A stretch of DNA of 64,000 nt from Lepidurus packardi (taxonomy: Eukaryota; Arthropoda; Branchiopoda; Notostraca; Triopsidae), in assembly GCA_023053545.1 (NCBI GenBank), contig JAKZAN010000002.1:8924790-8988789 (forward strand), in the 5' to 3' direction. Under the pieces are notes generated by a model. It was given only the letters and a program-made list of their open reading frames with translations. It was not told where the DNA came from and searched no databases. Each line of letters begins with the position of its first letter. Positions within the stretch are counted from its first letter, which is position 1. A program made the position numbers and the translations under genes. This document shows positions 36,281 to 54,070 of the stretch, one piece after another.

Positions 36281-39206
36281 ATGATTGAAGAGAAGCCCAA
36301 GCGCGAAGTTCCTATTGCAGAAGATGAATCCTTTTTCACTTGCCAGCAAACTATACCTTCAACTACAGCCCAGGGCCAACAGGCCTTCATGCATACTTAT
36401 TCTCCTTTTAATTACGAAGCTAACCATGTCCATCCTCTGAACTTTGAGCGGGGGTTCCATCCATTGTATTCACCCATCAATGCTGCCGAGAATATAGAAT
36501 CCAACTTCTCCACCCGGAGACAACACCAACCTTTGGCCCAAAACTTTAGCTTGGGAAACTTAGTATCGCCTGTGAATTTAAATGACATACGTAGCATGAG
36601 CTCGGAAGGTTTTGGTGTGGAACCTTCTCAGCCCCCTTTGGCCACTTCCAACTCACCTACTTACCCTGACAGTTTCTATAATTTTACCCAATTTCCAACT
36701 ACTTACGCCAACGCCGATGGGAATACTGATTATGGCTACCACCCTTTTCACGGAACGCCTTGGGATATTTCTCAGTTCAGCTTCCATGATGTCACGGATG
36801 AAACAGTTCCCGTCTCGATCGAGCCAATTAATCCAACTCCCCAGCAAAATCAAACTGCGTCTAGCTTTGTACTTTCTCCTATTCAACCACCCAAAGCTAC
36901 TCCGAGTTCTCCGCCTACGAAACGCTCCTACAAAGAAGTTCTAAGCAAAGTAGCTTCCTCCTCTGCTTCCCGCCATAGTTCCAGTAGCTCTCCTTGTGCC
37001 AGTCCCAACTTAGAACGCAAAGCTAAAGACGAGCCTGTTCTCAACTTCGCGCCTCCACAGACATTAGCCAAGGTCGACAAAGACGGCAAGAATTCCTACA
37101 AAAACATCTTACTTAAACCCACCAATAATGACGGTGGCACTGCAATCCCAACTCCTTCTAAATCCGAGTTGAAAAGCAAGAATGGTAAAACTTCTGCTGC
37201 TAATTCTGCGAATTTAAGCTTGAATAACAGGAGTTTCAAATCCGATAAAAGCCATGCGGTTAAAAAGCCCTTGCAAATCAATAACAATCTGGGTTACAAT
37301 GCTAATGTGGAAGAGAAGAATTTTCGGGCTCAATCCAATAGTCCTCTTCTTGAGTCCTTGCCTCCGAAATTGAAGAATATCAAACCTTCTGTTTCAGAAA
37401 GCAAAAGTACTAATTCCTCAGCATATTTATTTACCGTTAATTGTGTATATTTTCTTAGCTACACCCACGCTGTCTAGTATTCATCAAGTCCGTTCCCCAT
37501 CTACTAAGAAAGCTAGTTTCTCTGCTGAGCGCGATAAGGACCTGAGGTCGGACAAGGTTGAAGGAGAAGAGCGCAAGAAAAAGGATAATTTGGAGCGAAA
37601 TGGCAAGGATAACAAGAAGGAGAAAGAGCGTTCCAAGAAAAAGGATAATCGCGACCTAATTTCAAGTTAACTTATCTATTCTTTGGGAGAAAAAGGACCT
37701 TTTCTCTATTCTCTTTTGCAATTTGCAGGGCTTTCCAAGTTTGGCTACGGAAAATTGATCTCTCGTTGGTCAAGTATCTCTTTTTTGTTTTTACGTTGGC
37801 TAATTGGATTGTTAATGGACGTCATATCCTTGAGCTCTTCTTTGGTCTGGCACTGGTAAATTAAACGTCAAATTTGACTTGGAAGGATTTTTACGAGCTT
37901 TTCAAAGGAGTTCTTGTCACTAATTAGCTATTTTTAACAGGCTTGTTTCTAACTCTGTTTGGCTTCAGCAAGTGACACTGCAAGGTTGGTACCATGGCAA
38001 GCAGTATTCCAGATTAGTATGGCAGCGTTATTTGAACCCATACTGGGAAGTGAGACCTTGGAAAACGTGGTTTGGCAAAACGAATTCTAAAAGTGATCTA
38101 CCACCGAGTTTGGCTAACAACTTACCCTTGCCCACTACTGGAGAGGAAGCTATGAAGCGCTTGCTGTCTTGTAAGGGCCGGGATCCTTACAGGTAACGTT
38201 TCTTTTAAAGGCAAAGGAAATCATTATTTATTTTAACTTAAAATCCCTCTTATAGTATCTTGGGCGTATCTCGTAATTGCACAGATGAGGATATTCGGCG
38301 TTACTACAAAAGACAAGCGGTGTTGGTCCACCCTGATAAGAATAAGCAGCGGGGGGCGGAAGAGGCTTTTAAAATTTTGGCTCATGCTTTTGAACTGATT
38401 GGTGAACCGGAAAGCAGACGCCAGTACGACCAAATTATGCAAGAAGCACGGGAAATGGAGGACGCATGGTCGGAACTGTCTGATTTGATCTCCAAATTGC
38501 ACAACAAAATGGACGAAGCAGCCAATACTATTCGTTGCACTAATTGTTCTAAGCGACACAGACGATTTAAAACATCTCGGCCTTGTTACGCTGCGCGGTA
38601 CTGTAAAGAGTGCAAAATCCATCACTCAGCTCGAGAAGTAAAAAGGCATATTAAAAAAAAATAAGATTCTGTGTTTTAATGCGGATTTCTTTGAAACTTA
38701 GGGCGACTTGTGGGCTGAGAGTCGAATGGGAGGGTTTCTCTGGTATTATTATGCTTGCATGGAAGGAGCCGTTTATGATATTACCGAATGGGCAGGATGT
38801 CAAGTAAAGACATTGTATTTTGCGCTTTTTCAGTTAAATAACGGGTCTTCTGTGTTTCTTAGGCTGAGCATCTGAAACATTTGACGTCCAACAGTCACCG
38901 TGTTCAGTACAGAATCGTTCCTGGGCCTGGTCATAGCCAAAATCCTCCCACGGCGCAAACTAGACGTAAAAGCGAGGGCGATCATGGACCAGAAGAGGAA
39001 AGTGAAGAAGCCAGGTAACTTAGATTTTTTTTTTTTAGGTTTGAGGATTTAATTCGATTGGGGATTTAATTTAACTTAGTGATCCGGAGTTGCAAGGCTT
39101 ACTGAGAGATCTGTATGGACGTGGTATGGGACCTGGCACAGCGAACCCTAACAACGCCTCTAAATCGCAAGCTTCGAAAAAGAAAACAAAGAAGAAAAAC
39201 AAGTAA
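36281..39206 (+). CDS. Dnajc14: DnaJ homologue subfamily C member 14
   Basis: Exons 36281-37406, 37459-37665, 37729-37855, 37941-38192, 38256-38637, 38702-38803, 38863-39014 and 39080-39206 give 824 aa. The long N-terminal half is Ser/Pro/Asn-rich and disordered, then a Lys/Glu-rich charged block, then hydrophobic membrane segments ([20 protein letters not shown] region). The J domain starts [20 protein letters not shown] and has the HPD motif in [12 protein letters not shown]-terminal Cys domain follows with CxxC pairs (CTNC, CKEC) and [10 protein letters not shown], as in animal DNAJC14, ending in a Lys-rich tail. The family are ER-membrane HSP70 co-chaperones. The donor after the charged exon (TCAA/GTTAAC) is weak. 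Confidence 0.9.
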
Positions 39207-39209
39207 AGC

Positions 39210-40030
39210 TTTACCGTGTGTCATGTGTGTGCGCGACCAAAGCCATTTTCCAGCAGTTAGAAAATGATTGAGGCGAGTGCCTTTTGGGGGTTTTCGGGGC
39301 TTGGGATTCGTTAAAAAAAATTTAATGCGAATTAATCTCATCTGTCGTGTTTTAAACGGATTATTCCTCCATGATCTAAGAACTTGTAACTTTTGGCTAG
39401 CGTTTCAGATTTGGTGTTCGTGGCTAAGTGACCTGTGTTAACTTGGAGCGTATAGCGGTGTAAGGAGTTAATTTTGGAGTTAGGATTGTTTGGGTGACAT
39501 GTGGTTAACTCCAAGTGCTCTTAGCTTTGTTCAAGGAGTATTTTAAAAGACAGCCTTCAGTTTAATTACATGCTTCTTGAAGCAAAACATGTGTTGCCTA
39601 CTTTCACGTCACGGTTACTAACATGAAATGGATTATAAAACAAGCTAAACGTACCGTAGCTTAGATCGGATTAAATAATAATTTCTTCTTGACAAGCTGT
39701 ATTCATGAACAACCTATACTTGAACGCAGATAATCCTTTATTTAAAAATTTATTTTCTGTAGTGATGTGAGGTCAGGGACAAGCAATCGAATTTGATTTC
39801 CCACGTCTTTTGAAATCGATGCCAAAGCTAGCAATTGTTGATACTTAGCATGTCAATCTGTAATATCAGGACCGTTTGCGGCGCAGTGGGTGTAGTCTGA
39901 CAGTACGATAATTTTGGTAGAAGTTTCAGTGTTGTTTGTCGCGTAATCCAGTTGAAATTGGCATTACCTCGGTTTATGACCTGAGTGTGTAATTATCTCA
40001 TTCCACGTTTTTAAATTCAGTTAACTGTCT
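39210..40030. other. intergenic interval and Clic 5'UTR
   Basis: No coding sequence recognised between DNAJC14 and Clic, both on the plus strand. Confidence 0.4.
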
Positions 40031-40035
40031 GCACA

Positions 40036-42171
40036 ATGGCGGATGAAGCAAGCGCGAACGGAGTAACCCACGCTGGGGAGATCCCCGAAATTGAACTCAT
40101 TATCAAGGTAAAATTTGCCTATTAAAATGCCTATTATTTTTCTTATTTAAACGCTAAACTACTGTAATTTCTGTTAGACTTTGTAACCAAACAATGACAT
40201 GTGTCTTCTGTTTGACCCATTTGAATCATGCGAAAAAATCAGTTTCTCCATCTTTTTCTCCATTTGCTTTTATTATTAGACACACCGTACAATACGTTCC
40301 TTACTGTCAGATCCCAAAGGTATCCTTATCGGGGCCGTACTCCTGAGAAGAATCCCAAGTCTTAGCCTCTAGATAACGATACTCGGCGTTGCTGATAAGT
40401 TAAAAAATCCGCCTATAGGGAAAACATTCCTTTTTTTATTTAATAAGCGTTTAAAAAACATGTTTTCCATGTGTAATTTAAAATTGCAGTTGTGATTTGT
40501 GACGATTTACGATCATCTTTACCCCAAAACTCTGCTCCACCTCTGCTAGTTTTTCTTTGTGACCTCTATTCCCCCCCCCCCCCCCGACTTGGCGATGACT
40601 GTAAGTTTTGGCTGACTTTATTTATCCTTCTTGCCCATGTGTGCATTTCACCAGACACGGCCCTGGTGACGCATACTTTGCTCTGGAATGACATACCACC
40701 ATTGCTTCATCTGCACACAATGGGACAATCACACGAATCGTCCGTTTGCTAGTTAACACCCCAGAAGTCACAGAGTGTGTTATAGAATTCCATAAGAAGA
40801 CAGTAAAAAATGAAAATAAAAGAAACGGACCGAATGGCGCACCTTTTTAGCCCCAGGATCTTTGACAAACAGTTTTAGAAGCCACCTTGACGTCATAATA
40901 TATTCTCTTATCCTAGGTTATGCAAATGTGTATCTTTTGTGGCTTTCTAGAGCTTGAAAATGCTTCACAGGGTGGCTGTAAGCGTCCTGTTTAGTTCCCG
41001 TTTCCGGTCTGAATTTATTTTTAATTCTCTGTGGGAGACCCGGATTTTTAACCCCATAAAACAGCGTGTAAATGGTGTTGTTTGTAATTATACCAATCTC
41101 TGACAACTAAACTCGCATATCATATTGTTTTTCTTACGTCATTTCAAAACCAAGAAACAATTATTAAAGTGTATTACTTTCAGTTGCTTCCTGTCCTTTT
41201 TGTCAATTTATTTTATGTAGAGCATATTAAAACGTTAACTTATCTATATCCGTGTTTGTTTTACAACGCTATTTCAGGCTTCCACCATTGATGGCAGAAG
41301 GAAAGGTGCTTGCTTATTTTGCCAGGAATATTTCATGGATTTGTACCTGCTAGCGGAATTAAAGACCGTTAGTCTCAAAGTCACCACTGTTGACATGCTA
41401 AAACCACCGCCAGATTTTCGGTAATTTATAGGACTTTTTAATAAAATTAGTGATAAAATTATTGAATTTTTTCTTTTAATTTTTAAGGTCAAACTTCGAA
41501 GCTACCCCGCCTCCTATTTTGATCGATAATGGCATGGCAGTCTTGGAAAACGAGAAGATTGAGCGTCACATTATGAAAAATGTTCCAGGAGGTCACAATT
41601 TATTTGTTCAGGACAAAGAAGTGGCTGCCAAAATTGAAAATGTGTACAGCAAGTTCAAATTGGTGCTTTTAAAGAAAGACGAGGCAAGCAAAAACACACT
41701 TTTGGCACATTTGCGCAAAATTGACGAGCATCTCGGCAAGAAAGGCACGCGCTTCCTTACCGGAGACACCATGTGCTGCTTCGATTGCGAACTTATGCCA
41801 CGTTTACAGCATATTCGAGTGGCAGGTAATATTATTTATATGAATGTCCTTCGCGACGGTTTAGCTAAAATCCTGCGTAATTTAGGAAAGTACTTTATGG
41901 ATTTCGACATTCCGGACGACCTGACCCACCTTTGGCGCTATATGTATAACATGTATCATTTGGATGCCTTCACGCAATCTTGTCCTGCGGATCAGGATAT
42001 TATCAATCACTACAAACTCCAACAAGTGAATTTCTCCTCTTTTTTTTCAAATTTGTGCTTACCAATTAATTATGTTTTGTTTTAATCCAGGGTGCCAAAA
42101 TGAAGAAACACGAAGAGCTGGAAACGCCCACGTACACGACATCCATTCCTGCTAATATTCGAAACACATAG
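40036..42171 (+). CDS. Clic: chloride intracellular channel protein
   Basis: Exons 40036-40107, 41278-41420, 41488-41825, 41886-42025 and 42091-42171 give 257 aa. It matches the invertebrate CLIC layout: a thioredoxin-like N-domain with GACLFCQEYFMDLYLLAEL, where the redox position is Cys-Leu-Phe-Cys, then PPPILIDNG and ENEKIERHIMKN. The all-alpha C-domain has LTGDTMCCFDCELMPRLQHI and the tail AFTQSCPADQDIINHY. CLICs are glutathione-transferase-fold proteins that shift between soluble and membrane forms. Intron 1 is 1170 nt and contains a 15-base C tract; the others are 60-67 nt. Reading through intron 3 gives an artefactual longer frame. Confidence 0.95.
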
Positions 42172-42732
42172 AACAGACCAGAAAGAAACGGATTTTATCT
42201 ACTGCTTAATAATATAAAACTCAAAATTAAAATATTAAACATTTCCCCAGTTTATTTTGACCTCCTGACCTTCCGTCATTAATCCAACTTCCCTTTATTT
42301 TCTAGTTGTTCTTGTTTTTTCTTTTGAAATTCCTGGCTCTCCCTATAGCTTTCGTAGCTTTATTATTATTTCGGAATAAGCAAATTCTACAACGACGCCC
42401 GTTATGAGTGCGAGGTGTCGTGCCTTGAGCGTTGAGAGACTTGGAAATGGTCCAAGTGTACCAAGCGAAATGCACAAATATGCTACTGTTGGTATTTTAT
42501 ACCGACGACTATTTTTCTTTGCGTAATTATTATTCACATATCCAAAGACTTAGTGAGTGACTGCATGGCGAAAGATTCCAAAGCTACAGGAACAATAAAA
42601 ATACGAAAGTCCAAATTTAAGCTTAAAATGGTCTTGTATTGGTTTTGTTTTCTTTTTGTTTTTTACGACAACTGTCCAGACGTGGCGTTTGAAATGCTTA
42701 GTACAAAAAGATACCAAAGTCGAGAAATGGCA
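42172..42732. other. convergent 3' region of Clic and SAP18
   Basis: The stops face each other 561 bases apart; no gene seen in between. Confidence 0.45.
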
Positions 42733-43386
42733 TTAATTGAAGGTCCTTGGACGACGAGGGCCCATAGGGCCTCGGTTGGCAGGAGAAATGGCAATATCCA
42801 TAAAGTCTCCAATTGTAAACCTACACTGCGACAGACTTTTAGCATCATCGTTTCCTTTCTGGCCAGAAATTGTGGAGCCAATATCGCGCATTCTGTAGCC
42901 AGGCCCTCGAGGATCAGGGAAAACGAGTGCAAAGTCGAAAAATGTGCCTTTTCGTCTGGCATCTGGATTGACTTCCTTCACTAGACTGGTTATTTCTTTT
43001 AATGTAGCATCCATCCTAAGTAAGACGCAATTTTAGTAATCTTAATACTAAAAATTGGATATTTGGAGATAGTGGAAGTTACCAAGTGTAAATTTGAAGC
43101 TCATTTGTTGGAAGCATTCCTCTAGCATAGTCACCGATTGGATGATGTCGACCGGTGGATACGAACACACGTAAGAGCAGCGGACAAGTCTAGAGAAAAA
43201 TAAGCAGTGGTTAACATTATTGGTTTTTGAAATTTTGTACGTTATTTATGTTGTTTATTGCATGTACATGAAATAAAAATGAATTAAATTTGTATTTTAC
43301 TGTACTTTTTCACGATCAATGGGGTTTTCTGGTTCACGAACATTTTCTTCAACGCGAACTAATGATTCTACAGTCGTTGAAGCCAT
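42733..43386 (-). CDS. Sap18: Sin3-associated polypeptide SAP18
   Basis: Exons 43386-43306, 43189-43083 and 43015-42733 give 156 aa, the usual family size. Signature stretches: REKTCPLLLRVFVSTGRHH, ELQIYTWMDATLKEITSLV, GTFFDFALVFPDPRGPGYR, and IGDFMDIAISPANRGP. SAP18 has a ubiquitin-like fold and joins the Sin3-HDAC corepressor and the ASAP/PSAP exon-junction complexes in the nucleus. A longer antisense-strand frame here is a shadow. Confidence 0.95.
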
Positions 43387-43389
43387 TGC

Positions 43390-44160
43390 AATACAATACA
43401 GTGGGTATTAATCTAATAAACTCTTTTGACTGTTTGTAGACAAGCTTCTTTAGATAAGCAGCGCCAAACAGCGATCGCGAAGGCGCGGTTTAACTTAACG
43501 TGAACTTTGAACGACGAACGGAAATGCTGCGGGAAAAAGTAACTTTTAAACTACTATAAAATGTCTATTTTAGCCACAATGTAATGGTAATTAAAAATAT
43601 AACTTTAACTAAGTAATTTTCTTCTATTAGCAGAATGTTTTCATGGATGTGCAACGTAACTTTAGCGGAAAATACCTTTGGTCGTAGATCGTAGATCGGA
43701 AACAGTTCGTAGTTCGAAAACTGTATTGACTGACTTTCCAAGAAGTTTTGGTTCATTTTTCCTGCACTGCTAAAAAATCAGCTTAACTTACGTGAACTTG
43801 ATTTCAAGTGATTTGCTATGCCTCATAATTCTTCTAGAGTTTGTCGTGATTTATTATTATTATGGACTAAAACGAACGTCGTAAATAAAAATTAATAGGG
43901 TCCTGGTATCAACTTGCTTATGCTGTGGGATTGGTGGTAATCTCGGAGGCTGACACCTTCGAAAACAGCAGGTAAGCCGATCTTTTGGCAGGCTTCTTTG
44001 TACTTCGTTATTTTGCTTCTTTGATACGGAAACGGAGATATCAGCTTGTTGTATAGTAATTGTTTAAGAAAGAATGTTTAGATAATTCAAAGAATGAGTA
44101 TGACAGTATGTACAACTTTTTCACAATCTTATTGCCCAACTGCTTGGTTCGCACAACAAG
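43390..44160. other. intergenic interval before the esterase cluster
   Basis: No coding sequence recognised. Confidence 0.4.
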
Positions 44161-44165
44161 AACCA

Positions 44166-44946
44166 TCAATGCCAAAACATAGGAGTCTTGCTGCAATCGA
44201 AGCTAATTGAGGTGCCTATGACCAAATCATCTTTTTGTTGTTGTAAAGCATTGTACGTAGCTATATCCACATAATTGCTTGGATCTGGTGTCGTACTACT
44301 TGGCAATCTTGATGTTGGCGATGTGGCAGGCGTCGTTTTACTGGTCAGTGTAGGAGTAGTCCGAGTTTCACTGGTACGTGGTCCGGTCTCCGTTGAAGTA
44401 GTATGCATCCCAGCGCGACTTCCTTCAGCAACCACTGTATAAGTTGTCTTCATATTTTTTTTCGCATGGTGAATTATCTGTTCATGCTCAGATAAACAAG
44501 CTGAGAAGCGCTAAATGGTTCCCATTTTAGAACTCCAAGGCAGTCTGTACCGTTAGGAGTAGGTTCCCTGTAAAATGTCACCGATTAAGATTTTAAGCTC
44601 AATGAAAACTTCACGAATTTCTCGTAGGTTGCAAAATTGATCCACATTTTCAGCATTCGCTTGGATACCTCTTTCTCAGTTTTATTGAAGATATCTGGAA
44701 ATATAAATAGGTACTGAAACTCGTCCGAATGTGTCACACCTGGAACATAAATATCAAAGTTCTAAAGATGAAGTATTCCCCTTGTAAAGAATTTTTTTAA
44801 TTTTCCATGTGGAATAGGTGGTATGTTTCCTATAAAGAGGTAGATCCTATAAAGTCGCTGTATCGGCCCTGGAAGTCAGAAGAGTACCAATAGCTTTTGG
44901 AACTGTGCCTTGAATGTAATTCCGTGTTGCGGTAACCGGCCGCCTA
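44166..44946 (-). pseudogene. truncated carboxylesterase pseudogene (exons 9-11 only)
   Basis: Remnants in the order exon 9 (about 44946-44805), exon 10 (about 44735-44610) and exon 11 (about 44575-44166), with introns kept. Exon 9 has an in-frame stop right after Gly-Val-Phe-Phe-Arg and a small insertion. The exon 11 frame is disrupted inside the membrane anchor, which in the neighbouring intact gene continues with IASVAAILL. Exons 1-8 are absent. The Ser/Thr stalk resembles the anchored gene next to it, not the secreted ones. Confidence 0.75.
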
Positions 44947-44959
44947 ACGAAAAAACACG

Positions 44960-45840
44960 CCCAAACACGCTCAAGTACTAGCAAACTTCCTATTCGAAAT
45001 TCCTATTTTTTTCCTATTCTTGGACTTCGACTTTCGAGAACCATTCGTGGCCACTGGTATCTCTGTCGCCGTTGATTTATAGCTTGGTTACCCGTCACAT
45101 TGTCGTAGATCGAAAGAAATATGAACAAGGAGGCGTAGCTCAGACGTTTCTTCCATATATATCCCGGATGTTTTCAACGCGCTTGTTGCAGGCTGGGAGA
45201 TCGAACATTTGACTGCCTCGTGGTGTTTTACCTACTGCTGTTGAGATTCTTATCAGGTGATTCTTTACCAGCTTGACACCTGTTGTACGGCCAGAGAAGC
45301 AGCAAATTCACGGGGGATCTTTTTACGACTATGACATTACATACCGCTAACGTTTCGACTGTCTAGGGTTTGAGTTGCATACCAGCGTGTGAAGTGCAGG
45401 ATTCGTATAGCGAATCTCAAGTGGTTTCATGTACATTGAATTGGTCGCTTTTATGTTTAAATTACTGGCTTTTGCAGAGTTTCATGAACCCTATATCTTT
45501 TCGTACATGTGCAAAGAATTTTTCATTTTGTATACCATTCGAGATTATATGCTTTACTTTTTCTATTCGCCAGTCGCTAAAAGGGCGATAGTAGAACGTC
45601 ATTACTGATTGAATGGTATCACTATTCAGTGGAACAGTTTTGTTTTGAGTGCATAGTACTAGAGATTATGATTTATTTTTATCAAGTGTATTACTTTTTG
45701 GTGTAAGTCCTAAGTTTAGTTTGTCAAGTAGAAAATATCTCTGAGGATAAGGGCTCGTTTGGGGCAAAGCTACAATGCCGAATAAAAAGTACATAGACGA
45801 GTGCAGCAATAATTCAAAGAATAATTATAAATGTATTTAC
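44960..45840. other. interval between pseudogene and first intact esterase
   Basis: No homology to esterase exons 1-8 visible, so the pseudogene's 5' part is deleted or replaced. No other gene recognised. Confidence 0.4.
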
Positions 45841-45846
45841 AAATTT

Positions 45847-48534
<2,688 letters not shown>

Positions 48535-48605
48535 TGTAGAGTTAGAGGCTCGTCGGTGCAAAAAATATATCTGAAATGATACCTTAAGGGCCCTTCAGGA
48601 AACAA

Positions 48606-48613
48606 CTTATATA
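48606..48613 (-). promoter_or_regulatory. TATA box of esterase 1
   Basis: TATATAAG about 72 bases upstream of the esterase 1 start codon. Confidence 0.5.
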
Positions 48614-48619
48614 GTAACG

Positions 48620-49285
48620 CTAATCAGTCTTTTTGCCCAAGACGACTTAGTGTAAAAAAGAATAAAAAAAATGTGTTTTCGTTATCTGACATAATACGAA
48701 GGATGTTCCCTTTCAAAGTACAAAGCTACTCTTTATAGTTAATTCCGCATTCTAATCAGCAGCCAAGGCTACGCTTATTGCTAAACAAATTAAAGTTGCG
48801 GCTTCTGCTTTGTAAGTCATCAAACTCCTAATAAGAATCAAAAACAAATGTAGCCATGGATACTAGAGTCGTATATGGGCTTGCGAATTGCCTCTGAGGG
48901 AAATAATCGTACTACAACAACTGGTGTATCATTGACGCAAATAGCTTTTGTTTACTATTGTATTAACGTTAAATGCTTTGTTTTGGTGCATCCAACCTAG
49001 TCTGGAGCTTAGTTGCAGCTTCCTTCTATATCAGTTCAAGATTTTGATAAAGAAATCTGGGTTATTCTAGGCGGAAAGGTTTGTTTTACTTATCAACAAC
49101 TTTTCTCAGAACATGTGATACGTGTTTTACGTAGTGCAGCTCAACTCAGTCAGGCACTCTCTGCTAATCGTAAAAAAAAAGTAGATCTCTTTTTTCTTTA
49201 TAAGGAACATCGTTTTTTCTTCTAAAGGTTGAAGGTTCGGCGTGGATGTCCAGTTATCACGGAATCAGCAGAGCTTTTTTGAAGA
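48620..49285. other. esterase spacer 1
   Basis: Bases about 48770-49110 align with the spacers at 52510-52830 and 57425-57745, so the spacer was duplicated with the genes. No gene seen. Confidence 0.5.
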
Positions 49286-49291
49286 AGGAAC

Positions 49292-49297
49292 TTTATT
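49292..49297 (-). terminator. poly(A) signal of esterase 2
   Basis: AATAAA about 145 bases past the stop. An AATAAA is also found downstream of esterase 3 (54121-54126) and esterase 4 (about 58847). Confidence 0.45.
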
Positions 49298-49438
49298 GAA
49301 ATACAGATACAGATACTCATTGGGATGATTGCTTACAAATGGGTTTTACCCTTCCGTTGCTGAAATTATTTTTATGTTACTTTCATTAGTAACATATTAT
49401 TATCAATAGTAAAATACTAAGTTCCATTTTTGCTTGTA

Positions 49439-51853
<2,415 letters not shown>

Positions 51854-51914
51854 GGTTGACCAGTTATCGACGCGAAGATCTATGGTAAATGAACCAAGAG
51901 TCCATTGGAAGCAG

Positions 51915-51922
51915 TTTAAATA
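51915..51922 (-). promoter_or_regulatory. TATA-like box of esterase 2
   Basis: TATTTAAA 69 bases from the start codon. The identical box at the identical distance occurs before esterase 3 (56822-56829) and esterase 4 (61526-61533). Confidence 0.6.
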
Positions 51923-52283
51923 GCTTAACTTAATCGGTTTCTTATCAAATGAATTTGAAAATTTGGAAATATCCCAAATTTGGTATGCCTTCTGTAAATT
52001 CACTTCTTCCCGGATGTTGTGTTTACTTAAAAAAAAAAAAAAAATTTATCAAACACATCCCTTTACCAGTAACAAAGACAGACTTTGTGATTAATCGCCC
52101 CATATGGTTAACCCTGAAAGTGCGTCATGATTTGCCATCAAATCATCATCAAGGACCAACGGGAAAGATAAACACGTTTCAACGTCCCTTGTCTGCAAAT
52201 GGTACAGTAGCTTATAGTTGCCTATACGTAATGTAACAAATAGCACTATGGGAAATATTAACAATACAGCAACTGGTGTCGCT

Positions 52284-52291
52284 GACGTCAC
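52284..52291. promoter_or_regulatory. CRE-like palindrome upstream of esterase 2
   Basis: TGACGTCA, 431 bases upstream of the start codon. Same site at 57189-57196 (429 upstream of esterase 3) and 63691-63698. One mismatch (TGACATCA, 61887-61894) upstream of esterase 4. Confidence 0.45.
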
Positions 52292-53002
52292 GAGCTTTTT
52301 TGTACCGAATACTCTTCTTGGGTAAACCGAAGCCTGAGCTAAGTTGCAGTCTCCTTCTGTTAAATCCGGTTTTGAAAAAGAAGTAATTTTTGTCACAACG
52401 GGAAGTTTTTTTGTATTTCTAATCGTCTTAGGAGGTACAGTTATTTCCCTTGTCTGTGTGGTACATATCCCACATGTGCTTCTTACTGATTTGATACTTA
52501 ATTATTTTTTTAAGTTACTGCTAAACAAATTGAAGTTGTGGCTTCTGCTTTATAAGTCATCGAAGCCTTAATTAAAATGAAAAAACTATAATATATTTAG
52601 CCGTGAAGACTGTAGTAGTATATGAACTTGCAAATGGCCTCCGAGGGAAATAATCGCATTGCAACAATTGGCGTACCTTTGACGTAAATAACTTTTGTTT
52701 ACTATTATATTAACATCAAATCCTTTGTTTTGGTGCATCCAGCGTAATCTGGAGATTAGTTGCAGCTTCCTTCTGTCAATTCAAGATTTTGATAAAGAAA
52801 TCTGGTGGGTTTTTCTAGGTAGAAGGGTTTGTCTTAATTATCATACACTTTTTCCAGAACATGTGATTTCTTATGTGATTTTTTAAGTCACTTTTTTTAC
52901 GTAATGCCTCTCAAATCGAAACAAGGGACTTGGACAGGCACAATTTTTGCTAATCGTAAACAAACGTAAACCTATTTTTACTTTTTAAGTCTCCCGTGTA
53001 CC

Positions 53003-53651
53003 TTAGCCTGGTATATTCGGTTAACATATTGAATTTCGGAACGTTTCGTTAAAATCAATACATTTCATGAAATAATTATTTGACAGCAAAGCTTGAGCAT
53101 ATTAAAAGCTAGGCACAACCCTTCAAAATTTTTCCTGTGAGTAATAAATGAGCAACTTGCAAATTAAGTCTTCAACAGCGGAAAACGCTTAACATGAAAA
53201 ATCGGTTAACACAAAATCATATTCTGGTTTGGACAAAATAATATGTAATTTCATACACTTTTTTTCTTTGAACAGGAAAAAAAACTCGCTTAACACGTAA
53301 AAATTTCGCGTCTCAGAATAACGACAAAATACTTCTGTATTCTTACCAAACCTCTCATCGCTGACGTTCAGCCAATGGGAGAGGGAAGTAGAGCCTTAGA
53401 AACAAACCTTACTTAAGTTCACATTTTTTACTTCCTCGCCCCAACAGTCTGTAAGCAGTCAAAAGATTTAAGTTTTATTTGCAGTCTGTTAAAATGCTTT
53501 AAATGTCATGTGTATGCTTTAGAATGTACAGATTGTTAATGTACGAATATGAACTTGATATTAACTCTGTTATCACGACATCAAAAACATCGGTGAGTTT
53601 TTTATTTGCATATTCCGGTCCCCACGGTTTTGTGTTAATCGATTTCTACTG
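53003..53651. mobile_element. possible non-autonomous pogo-like element in esterase spacer 2
   Basis: The right end, read on the minus strand, starts cagtagaaatcgattaacac next to a TA dinucleotide, as in pogo-type termini. The matching end in spacer 3 (58576-58601) reads cagtggaaaccgcttaacac. Related subterminal motifs (cgcttaacat, cggttaacac, cgcttaacac) recur at 53186, 53203 and 53287. The left end is poorly conserved, so boundaries are uncertain. Confidence 0.35.
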
Positions 53652-53850
53652 TATGTGAAATACGTTGCGTAAAAATATGTTCTTTGGTTGTGCACTCGCT
53701 GGTAAAAGACTGAAAATGTTTGTTTTAGATGTATTCAAAACTGACTTGCTGTTTTCTAGAAATCTTGTTCCGAAATTCCAAAGACTTAAAATGAGACATT
53801 CTGCTGCTACAGCGAACTAGGCTGACAAGTTGTATTTTTCAGAAGCAAAG

Positions 53851-54070
53851 TGTTATGTTTCCATTATAAGTTGTACCCTGTAACAGATGGCTCTGTTAGA
53901 CAGTATGGAGCCTGTGCACCCTGTCAATACAGACAGTCAGCATTGAACCTTCAACCTACGTACTATCATTTGCTGCTTGCCTCACTTTCTCTCATATTGA
54001 CTTCCCTGCACTCTACCTGGCTTACCCCTTTACTTTGCGACTACTATACTGCTGACTCTGCTTCATAACA
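53851..54070. mobile_element. solo LTR candidate, 220 bp, with 5-bp target duplication
   Basis: Begins tgttatg and ends cataaca (TG..CA ends), flanked on both sides by caaag (53846-53850 and 54071-54075). The homologous spacer next to esterase 4 has a single caaag at 58795-58799 with the flanks joined, i.e. an empty site. No open frame of note, no internal retroelement sequence nearby. Confidence 0.75.

Noticed and set aside
41519..42085. 188-codon Clic frame as a separate start
   Set aside because: It is exon 3 plus retained 60-nt in-frame intron 3 and exon 4 of Clic.
45130..45225. tRNA-like boxes (aggcgtagctcag and gttcgatctccc on the other strand)
   Set aside because: The two boxes are on opposite strands and no cloverleaf can be folded.
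52091..52396. Conserved 101-codon minus-strand frame upstream of esterase 2 as a gene
   Set aside because: Conservation follows that of the duplicated non-coding spacer and the frame is broken in the esterase 4 copy; treated as regulatory cassette.
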